A DNA stretch of 64,000 bases. Source: Chitinophaga dinghuensis (GTDB taxonomy: Bacteria > Bacteroidota > Bacteroidia > Chitinophagales > Chitinophagaceae). The translations under genes and the position numbers were made by a program. Shown piece by piece: positions 36,565-43,593 of the stretch. The stretch lies in assembly GCF_003259435.1 (NCBI RefSeq), contig NZ_QLMA01000004.1, positions 124,001 through 188,000 on the forward strand, in the 5' to 3' direction. The notes under the pieces are model-generated. The model did no database searches, was not told the DNA's origin, and saw nothing but the letters and a program-made list of their open reading frames with translations. The first letter of the stretch is position 1. Every line of letters begins with the position of its first letter.

Positions 36565-38442
36565 ATGGAAAATCAACGACCCAATAGTTTTTCTTGTGAG
36601 CCATTCAGATCATGGAACCGGCTGGAATCGCGTCCGCGTGCCGCAGAATTTGATAAGGCATTGGAATTTGGCGTTTATGATGCATTGTGGATGCTGACGC
36701 GTCAGTGGCAGTTTGGTGAACTGAAAGGGGAGGATGCAGGATCTGCCATCTACTCTAAAATATGTTTGCAGTCTACCGAAATAAGCCGGTTTAAAACAGC
36801 GAATGGCCCCGTACAGCAAATGGTAACAGATATGCCGCTGGAATCTGTTATTGAAGATACCCCAGTGACCTTATTGTGGAAAGACAAGTTGCAGGCGGCA
36901 TACTATTTTTTGAATTGCCTTGATCGTGCAGCCGCTGCAAATAATGTAGCAGCATATAATCGTAGCGCCTATCGGAAAGCGGCAAAGAATGCCTATAAAA
37001 TCCCGGCAGTTTCCGGGATTGCGGAAAATGCATCCAGGAACGAAATTATAGCAGGTTCGGCGCAACTGGCAGATGAGGAGCTGGTAGCCGTTATTCAGGC
37101 TAATAGTAGTCGCTACTTCGATGGATATGCACTCTACATGGAAGCGGTGAATAATTTGTCTTCCGCCGTCGTAAAAATTGCAAAGGGGAATCCGACAGGA
37201 GGGAACAACCAGTTTATTGAACAGGCATTGCAGACTTATGTCAACTGGTTTTCACAGACCTACAAAGGACAATTACAGCCTTCAACCCCATCAGCATGGG
37301 CCCCTCGTCAAATGGAGTATCAGTTTGCATGCGCCCTACCTGATAGCAAAGGGAGTAATACGATTCTGACCGCGTCTGAATACAGCTCCGGAGACCTGGA
37401 ATGGTACAGTATGGATGTGGATCGAACAACGAATATCGCGGGTTTAAGCGGCGCCGCTACTCCAGAGGAAGCGGGTAAAATCAAAACGGTATTACAAACG
37501 GTCATCCCGCAGCCGGCCACCTTTGCAGGTGCGCCCAATGCAAGGCTCTGGCAGTTTGAAGATGGAAATATAGACCTTGGAAATATTCAGGCAGATGCGA
37601 CCGATATCTCCAAGGTCATCTTTACAGAATATGCATTGCTGTATAATACAGACTGGATGGTCGCCCCTATGCCTGTAAAAACGGGCACCTTATCAGAAAT
37701 AAAAGGGATTGTGGTCACTGATGTTTTTGGAGAACAAACATTCGTACAACCCGCTCTACAGGGAGAAACGGGTAACTGGAGAGCATGGGGCATGTATAAT
37801 CTCACGGTAGCAGGCCCGAACAATAATTTGCCGGCAGATACCAGGCTATTACTGGCGCCAGCCACCGTTAAAACAATGGAAAGTACGCCGGTAGAGGAAG
37901 TGCATTTTGTCCGCGATGAAATGAGTAATCACGTTTGGGCGGTGGAAGTGCAGTTACCCGGACAGCTAGGCAATTCCCTGGACGGACATGCCTATACAAA
38001 AAATGTACAGCGCCTGTTAGCCACCTTTGACCCGCCAGCTCCGGTGGAATCGGCTCCGGAAAATGCGTTGTATCAGTATAAGCTGGGCAATACCGTTCCA
38101 CATAACTGGATACCGTTTGTACCGGTGCACTTGCCTGGTAATATGCGCCAGGTACAGCTGCAACGCGCTTCCATGCCTTTGTTGCTGAAAAATGAATATT
38201 CCCATGTGCGTCCACGAACAAAGTTACTGCGATATGGATTGAATGACATGAATGAACAGCAAACCCCTTATTTCATTCATGAGGAGGAAGTGCCTCGCGC
38301 CGGCGTAAAATTACAGGCCACCTATCAGCGCACAAGATGGTATAACGGAAAGATCATAAACTGGTACGGTATCAGTAAATCCACTGGTAGAGGAGAAGGT
38401 TCCAGCGGTTTGAAATATGATCAGATAACGAGATTAAAATAA
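36565..38442 (+). CDS. Unknown protein of the giant-protein operon, 625 aa
   Basis: A 625-residue protein with a marked N-terminal signature: FRSWNRLESRPRAAEF, then ALWMLTRQWQFGELKGEDAGS (about 45-66), rich in Trp and acidic residues. The middle is helical and alanine-rich (about 100-230), and the C-terminal half strand-rich with LWQFEDGNIDLGNI, VDEVHFV-like (VEEVHFVRDEMSNHVWAVE, about 435-455) and NWIPFVPVHLPGNMRQVQLQRA. It ends in basic residues. There is no signal peptide, membrane helix or known catalytic motif. Position between the giant genes and the proteases in a tightly packed operon implies a shared process. Confidence 0.8.
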   Translation: MENQRPNSFSCEPFRSWNRLESRPRAAEFDKALEFGVYDALWMLTRQWQFGELKGEDAGSAIYSKICLQSTEISRFKTANGPVQQMVTDMPLESVIEDTPVTLLWKDKLQAAYYFLNCLDRAAAANNVAAYNRSAYRKAAKNAYKIPAVSGIAENASRNEIIAGSAQLADEELVAVIQANSSRYFDGYALYMEAVNNLSSAVVKIAKGNPTGGNNQFIEQALQTYVNWFSQTYKGQLQPSTPSAWAPRQMEYQFACALPDSKGSNTILTASEYSSGDLEWYSMDVDRTTNIAGLSGAATPEEAGKIKTVLQTVIPQPATFAGAPNARLWQFEDGNIDLGNIQADATDISKVIFTEYALLYNTDWMVAPMPVKTGTLSEIKGIVVTDVFGEQTFVQPALQGETGNWRAWGMYNLTVAGPNNNLPADTRLLLAPATVKTMESTPVEEVHFVRDEMSNHVWAVEVQLPGQLGNSLDGHAYTKNVQRLLATFDPPAPVESAPENALYQYKLGNTVPHNWIPFVPVHLPGNMRQVQLQRASMPLLLKNEYSHVRPRTKLLRYGLNDMNEQQTPYFIHEEEVPRAGVKLQATYQRTRWYNGKIINWYGISKSTGRGEGSSGLKYDQITRLK

Positions 38443-38463
38443 TTACCCTAAAAATTGTTATTG

Positions 38464-39954
38464 ATGAATACGCAAGTTGGAAATATCATACCCTATTTTG
38501 ATGAAAGAAAAAGGCCTTTGATGGGAGGTCTAATGGTCAGCTCCGATGACATGATGGGAACCCTGGGGTGCTTTGCCCGTCGAAAGAGCGATGACGCGTT
38601 AGTATTGTTGTCGAACTATCATGTGTTACATGCGAAGAGTGGCACAGAAATTTATCAGCCTAAAGAAACCTCCTGTAGTTGTCTGGAGAATAATAAGGTG
38701 GCCATTTATGGAGACGGTGGAGATATCTCCACCAATTATAATACGATGGATGCGGCCTATGCCGTCATACAGTTGCCTGCTGATGATGCCAGTGCAGCTA
38801 AAATTGAGAATAAGGTACGCGAACTCGGTTATTTTAAATCTGAAAATGGTAAAGATGTATTTGTGCCTGGAATGGGATATATCAAAGGAACTGCAAAAGT
38901 GCAGCCTGGCGATAAGGTAAGAAAAGTGGGCATAGTTACCGGCCTTACCCAAGGTACTGTGCGAAAAATTGATGCAGTAATCGGAGTAACAGGAACAGAT
39001 GGACAGCCCAATCGCCAGTACATACAGATGATTACCATTTACCCTGATCCACCTTACCTCAAATTTAGTGAACATGGAGATTCCGGTGCTGTAATAGTAA
39101 ATAACAAGAATGAAGTGGTGGGCGTACTAATGTCCAGTAAGAACAAGGGACTTATTAATGGGGATACGCCCCATTCCGCGGCATGTCATATACATACAGT
39201 GCTGAATAAACTGGGGTTAAATATATTTAGTGCGCCAGAAGCGAAAATAACAGCAACCACGCCTGTTTCCGGCCCGGCGCCATTGATGATCACCCTTGAT
39301 AGTAGTTCTTCACAATTGGGAAATGCACCTATTATCGATTACCTGTGGACAGTAACTGTAAAAGGAAATATGGCTGTTACAGACACCTTCAAAACCCCTT
39401 CTATCCAATATAGTTTTAATACCGTTGGTAAGCATACTATTGTTTTGGATATACTGGATGCTAACCATCAATCATCCTCCGCGGCGATCGAGGTGGAGGT
39501 AACAGTGGCCGGGAGTTCCTCTTCTTTTGCAGTGGAGGTGCGGGAGAACGAACAACTGTTGATGGGAAGCGAGCCACTGAGCGATTTCCTGCAATTGCTG
39601 AAAACATCAGAGAAGGGTAAAGATGCAATTGAGTTCATCCACACTTTTCAAACAGAAATATTTCAATTGTTAAGAAAAAACAGGAAAGTACAGCTCGTCT
39701 GGTATCGTAAATCAGGACCTAAATTCATGGCTGCAATGGTGAAAGGGCTTTATAATCCAAATGAAAGGCTGGTAAAAGAGATAGACGGTTTGACATTACA
39801 AAGCCTCCTCCTGCAAATGGTGGCGGTGTTGGAAGAGGAAGGGAGTACTGGTCTGAAAGAGGCCATCAGTAAGCATCGGTTGACAGTCTATAACCTCTTG
39901 CATGATCACAACACAGCGAAATCAATTTTTGAAGCTATGAGCATCTCTCAATAA
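38464..39954 (+). CDS. Chymotrypsin-like serine protease with PKD domain (protease 1)
   Basis: I start at the ATG at 38464 (496 residues), not the TTG at 38455. The protease domain covers about 20-255, with the apparent triad His53 (LLSNYHVLH), Asp96 (NTMDAAYAVI) and Ser207 (HGDSGAVIV). A PKD-type Ig-like domain follows (about 263-355; PLMITLDSSSSQ, SIQYSFNTVGKHTIVLDI). The C-terminal domain (about 370-496, with SEKGKDAIEFIHTFQTEI and VWYRKSGPKFMAAM) is shared with the next gene and unknown to me. Trypsin-fold proteases with PKD domains are usually secreted, but no signal peptide is present. Likely roles are maturation of the giant proteins or acting as an effector; both are inference. Confidence 0.85.
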   Translation: MNTQVGNIIPYFDERKRPLMGGLMVSSDDMMGTLGCFARRKSDDALVLLSNYHVLHAKSGTEIYQPKETSCSCLENNKVAIYGDGGDISTNYNTMDAAYAVIQLPADDASAAKIENKVRELGYFKSENGKDVFVPGMGYIKGTAKVQPGDKVRKVGIVTGLTQGTVRKIDAVIGVTGTDGQPNRQYIQMITIYPDPPYLKFSEHGDSGAVIVNNKNEVVGVLMSSKNKGLINGDTPHSAACHIHTVLNKLGLNIFSAPEAKITATTPVSGPAPLMITLDSSSSQLGNAPIIDYLWTVTVKGNMAVTDTFKTPSIQYSFNTVGKHTIVLDILDANHQSSSAAIEVEVTVAGSSSSFAVEVRENEQLLMGSEPLSDFLQLLKTSEKGKDAIEFIHTFQTEIFQLLRKNRKVQLVWYRKSGPKFMAAMVKGLYNPNERLVKEIDGLTLQSLLLQMVAVLEEEGSTGLKEAISKHRLTVYNLLHDHNTAKSIFEAMSISQ

Positions 39955-39969
39955 TTTAATTACTCCGTT

Positions 39970-41784
39970 ATGGAAAATAGTATTTCACATGAAATGGAGC
40001 TGGTACAAGCGCAATTACCAGCCCTTTGTAAATTGCTGGAGAATAATCCCAACGTATTGTATGTGGGAGTTGATAGTAAACGCGTCAATGGAGAATTCAC
40101 CACTACTCCGGCATTAGTCGTATATGTAAAGAAGAAAATGCCAATCGATCAATTATCGGTCAGTGAACAAATCCCTGGTTTGATAAATGGTGTTCTTACA
40201 GATGTATCTGAACCACATAAATGCAGTGTGATCTCTAACTGGTCAGAACTAAAGCCAGTAAAAGGAGGTATTGGAATTCAAACTAAAATAGTTATTATGG
40301 ACTCAAAGAATCATAATAATAAGAAGCCAGTTCCCAGGGGGACACTTGGGTGCTTAGTAATCTCCAATAAGACGAAAGAAATAATGGGACTCACGAATCA
40401 TCATGTAGTAAATTTTGCAGAGGAAGTAAAGGAAAATACAAAGGTGGCTAAACTTGGTGTTGACAGTTGCGAAGATGAAGAGATTGGTTATACTTGGATC
40501 TCAAAAGTGGGACCCCGTGACGAAAATGAACCTAGAGGATTAATGGATGCAGCCTTGATAAAGTTGGCTGTACCTAAGAGTGGGAGTAATGTTTTACCAA
40601 AGAATACCATACAAGGACTGGGCAACTATGTTTGGGAAAATGGATCTCCTGTCTTTAAACCAGGTGATGAAGAGTTAAAAGGATCTTCACAACCGATTTT
40701 TGGTATAGGCTCAGACGGTATATATTATAAAAATATAGAGAGAGGGAAAAAGGTGAGGAAAGTTGGACACAAAACCGGTTTTACAAATGGTACGGTCATG
40801 GCAGTTGATATGCTTGCGGACCCACATGAGCCGAATGGTGTTCAACGTTATTATAAGCATATTATGGCCATCCAGGCCGATATGACAACTGGCAAATATT
40901 TTTCTGAAGAAGGAGATTCTGGTTCTGTAATCGTTAATGACCAAAATGAGGTGGTAGGATTGCTATTTGCTGCCGAATTAAGTTCTCCGTCGGATCGCAA
41001 GCCTTATTCTTATGCCACCCATATTCAGCAGGTACTGCTGGCATTTGATATTTCCATTTACCAGCCTCCCAAAGCTGTTATTAATATGGATGTAGATCAT
41101 CAAAATTCGAAACGTATTACTTTTGATGCAAGCCCGTCTGAGAATGGTTCCGGCGAAATTATCGCCTATCTCTGGCGTACCGGTGAATTTGATAGCAATG
41201 GAGACGAAATTCTGAATACCAGCATGACTTTCGACCATACATATGCAGACGCCGGTACCTATAAGGTTTCATTAAGTGTGGTAAGTGCTGATCATATTAG
41301 TAACCTTGCCGCTGCAGCAGTTACTATTACCAAACAGTCCGTCTCTGGAAGAACGCAATATACTACCGCTGTTGAGAAAATCGAACATACAGCTACCGAA
41401 CCACTAAATGTTTGGATGAATGAACTGAAACAGTCTCCAAAAGGAACGAAAGTGGCCGATTTTATCCAAACCCATCAAAATGAAATTCGAACGCTGATCC
41501 ATCATAACAGAAGAGTAATGGTGGCTTGGCAACGAAAATTGGGGCCTTACTTTTTAAAAGAATGGTATCGGGCATTGTCCAGCCCCGAGCAACCTCTTAT
41601 CAAAGAAATCAATGGCGTTTCTATACTAAGCTTACTGGAAACAACGACACTTATACTTGAAGAAACTGGCAGCCCGGCATTACAAAATGATATCAGAAAG
41701 TATAGACTGGATCTATTAAACACAGTTGAAACTTTTGAAACGTTACAACAATTAAAAGATAGTTTGCTGAAGAGTGCAGACTGA
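39970..41784 (+). CDS. Chymotrypsin-like serine protease with PKD domain (protease 2)
   Basis: 604 residues, paralogous to the preceding gene but with an extra N-terminal domain (about 1-115, VLYVGVDSKRVNGEFTTTPALV, resembling a small alpha/beta prodomain). The protease domain has GLTNHHVV (His145 as likely catalytic residue), GLMDAALIKL (Asp193) and EEGDSGSVIV (Ser317). A PKD domain follows (about 360-450), then the same C-terminal domain as protease 1 (SPKGTKVADFIQTHQNEI, VAWQRKLGPYFLKEW). No signal peptide. It is the last gene of the operon and ends two bases from the convergent P-loop gene. Catalytic assignments are by motif only. Confidence 0.87.
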   Translation: MENSISHEMELVQAQLPALCKLLENNPNVLYVGVDSKRVNGEFTTTPALVVYVKKKMPIDQLSVSEQIPGLINGVLTDVSEPHKCSVISNWSELKPVKGGIGIQTKIVIMDSKNHNNKKPVPRGTLGCLVISNKTKEIMGLTNHHVVNFAEEVKENTKVAKLGVDSCEDEEIGYTWISKVGPRDENEPRGLMDAALIKLAVPKSGSNVLPKNTIQGLGNYVWENGSPVFKPGDEELKGSSQPIFGIGSDGIYYKNIERGKKVRKVGHKTGFTNGTVMAVDMLADPHEPNGVQRYYKHIMAIQADMTTGKYFSEEGDSGSVIVNDQNEVVGLLFAAELSSPSDRKPYSYATHIQQVLLAFDISIYQPPKAVINMDVDHQNSKRITFDASPSENGSGEIIAYLWRTGEFDSNGDEILNTSMTFDHTYADAGTYKVSLSVVSADHISNLAAAAVTITKQSVSGRTQYTTAVEKIEHTATEPLNVWMNELKQSPKGTKVADFIQTHQNEIRTLIHHNRRVMVAWQRKLGPYFLKEWYRALSSPEQPLIKEINGVSILSLLETTTLILEETGSPALQNDIRKYRLDLLNTVETFETLQQLKDSLLKSAD

Positions 41785-41786
41785 AT

Positions 41787-42485
41787 TTACAAAAACGCTC
41801 GTCTTACATATTCCACAATAGCCGTCGCTATCTCCGGAATATCGCCATGATCAAAGTACAACTCATGTGCATATCCGGGAAGATAATGCAGGGAATGATC
41901 GTAATAAGAAAGCAAATTTTCTACGAAAGCCTCCGCCTCTCCGGCCTGCAATAGTTCGTTGAGCAGCATCATTTGTTGGGGAGACACGCGTTTTTCCAGT
42001 TGCTGTAATGCCGCTGATAATAGCGGAACAGGTATGTTACCATACGTATCCAGTATATGCTGGATGCGTATGGTTTTAGGTATGTAGATACGTATCGTAA
42101 ATGCAGTTGCTATCTGTTGGCATAACCAATCAGGAATTTTGCATTTTCCGATGAACGGGGCTTCCTGTTCCAGGAATATTAATGGCGCTTGCAGATGCTT
42201 ATCCCAACATTGCTGCACTGCGGCCTCAAATTGTTGTTGTGATGGTTGCGTATTGTTGGGAGACGTGCTGCTGGTAGGAGAGTGGTCTGATGATAATGCT
42301 TCCTGAGAAGGCTGCGAATCTTTTTGGGAGGCATAAAAATGTAATTGCCCAAATGCAGATCCCCGGTGATTAGCAAGGGTTTCGAGATCTATGGCCGGAT
42401 AAAAGTGATCGTTGATAAAACGAATAATAGCCGACTTACCACTACCTGTGGAGCCGGCTATTACAATTACTTTTGGAAGGGGCAT
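41787..42485 (-). CDS. Stand-alone P-loop domain resembling tRNA 2-selenouridine synthase (SelU/MnmH) C-terminal half
   Basis: 232 residues. A Walker A motif AGSTGSGKS (residues 10-18) is followed by IDLETLANHRGSAFGQ (about 32-47), a hallmark of the P-loop half of SelU/MnmH. Further SelU-like features are the FEAAVQQCW region after a low-complexity Ser/Gln/Thr linker (about 57-90), the IFLEQEAPFIGKCKIP region (about 102-120), and the YYDHSLHYL end. The N-terminal rhodanese domain with its catalytic Cys, present in typical ~350-residue bacterial SelU, is absent. Split SelU is known in archaea, so a partner may lie elsewhere; alternatively this is a repurposed NTPase. It is convergent with the giant operon, so probably unrelated in expression. 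Confidence 0.7.
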   Translation of the reverse strand: MPLPKVIVIAGSTGSGKSAIIRFINDHFYPAIDLETLANHRGSAFGQLHFYASQKDSQPSQEALSSDHSPTSSTSPNNTQPSQQQFEAAVQQCWDKHLQAPLIFLEQEAPFIGKCKIPDWLCQQIATAFTIRIYIPKTIRIQHILDTYGNIPVPLLSAALQQLEKRVSPQQMMLLNELLQAGEAEAFVENLLSYYDHSLHYLPGYAHELYFDHGDIPEIATAIVEYVRRAFL

Positions 42486-42951
42486 TAATGGAATAAGTAA
42501 AATTTTAACGTTCCTTAGAAAGAATGTATGTTCTGTTATTCACTTTCATTTTCTGCGGTTTGATCCGCTTACTCATTACCGGCTACTTGTAAAAGACTCA
42601 TTATTCTTCTTTATCTGAACGGGGCATCCTCACTTTAGTTCAAAACTAACATCGTACATACGCTTTGGTCTACTTACGATGTAAAGATACATTCGATATC
42701 TGGATCTGCCAATTTTTATTGACTTTTTTTAGATATTTTTTTCGTCATGATAATTTCGTTAAATGTAGTGTGGTAAAGGCTTTTTGCGACATTTCGTAGA
42801 TGCGTGAACGATGCTAAAAATCAATCATTTTTATTAGCTGATTTTATGCTTTATAAATGCGGTTTATTATGTAGAATCCCCCTCTTTTTTATAAATGAAA
42901 AAAGCCTGACAGATAATTCGTGTCAGGCTTTTACTTCATTACTATTTCACT
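42486..42951. other. 466-base intergenic region
   Basis: AT-rich sequence upstream of the SelU-like gene and downstream of the GLPGLI-type gene, both on the minus strand. Apart from the terminator at 42898-42930 I see no gene, RNA or repeat. A promoter for the SelU-like gene is expected here but I cannot point to a convincing one. Confidence 0.4.
42898..42930 (-). terminator. Intrinsic terminator of the OMP-GLPGLI operon
   Basis: AAGCCTGACA (42902-42911) pairs perfectly with TGTCAGGCTT (42921-42930), a 10-bp stem with a 9-base loop. On the minus strand the stem is followed by six T residues. It lies 21 bases past the end of the GLPGLI-type gene. Confidence 0.88.
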
Positions 42952-43590
42952 TTACTTCTTAACAATCTGTACATCCGCAGGTTTCGTTACCTCCTGTATA
43001 TTAACCGGAGTATAATTCACATTGGTAACTACTGCACTCAACTTCTTACTCTCTATGCATAATACCAAACCCTTATCCACAAAGAGTCCCATAGGACCTG
43101 CTGTTAATGGTAAGTCATCCGTAACCCATAACGTCAATACACCCATGTTTTTGCTTTTGAATAATACTTCCCGACATTTAAACCCGAAAATCTCTTTTGT
43201 CTGCGTACCATTTTCAAAAGAATTCTTTGTTTCCTGGATCACCAATGTCTTTTTACCATCCTGATCCTTCAATGACCAAGCCTGGTTACCCTCCGTGTAA
43301 ACAGCCACCTGTCCCTCGTTTGCGGCGATCTTTATTTTTGCGCCTTCATCGGATGTTACTTCTTCCTGGTCTTTGCGTACTAAAAGCGATTTATTACCGT
43401 TGAAACTAAGTACTTCTTTCGTCACTACTTTCTCTGGTACCAGATCCTTATATTTCAACTGATCAGGCTTCATGGATGCATGTACATTCACCGTTACTTC
43501 ATAGGTGATAATACCTTGAGATTTATCCTGCCCAATAGCAGTGGTGGCCGAAACGCCGGCGATTGCCAGCAGGAAGATGAGCTTTTTCAT
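42952..43590 (-). CDS. GLPGLI-family-type exported protein
   Basis: 212 residues with a signal peptide (about 1-20, TAIGQ). The body is strand-rich, begins GIITYEVTVNV and contains EIFGFKCREVLFKSK and the segment TAGPMGLFVDKGLVLCIE, which corresponds to the position of the GPxGLPGLI motif of TIGR01200-type proteins, although the exact motif is degenerate. Such proteins are typically encoded next to a TonB-type outer-membrane protein, as here, where the gap is only 3 bases. Function of the family is unknown. Probably periplasmic or cell-surface. Confidence 0.62.
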   Translation of the reverse strand: MKKLIFLLAIAGVSATTAIGQDKSQGIITYEVTVNVHASMKPDQLKYKDLVPEKVVTKEVLSFNGNKSLLVRKDQEEVTSDEGAKIKIAANEGQVAVYTEGNQAWSLKDQDGKKTLVIQETKNSFENGTQTKEIFGFKCREVLFKSKNMGVLTLWVTDDLPLTAGPMGLFVDKGLVLCIESKKLSAVVTNVNYTPVNIQEVTKPADVQIVKK

Positions 43591-43593
43591 ATG

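Noticed and set aside
23332..41784. Contractile injection system or prophage
   Set aside because: Large proteins in a compact operon suggested it, but I see no sheath, tube, baseplate spike, AAA+ ATPase, portal, terminase or integrase.
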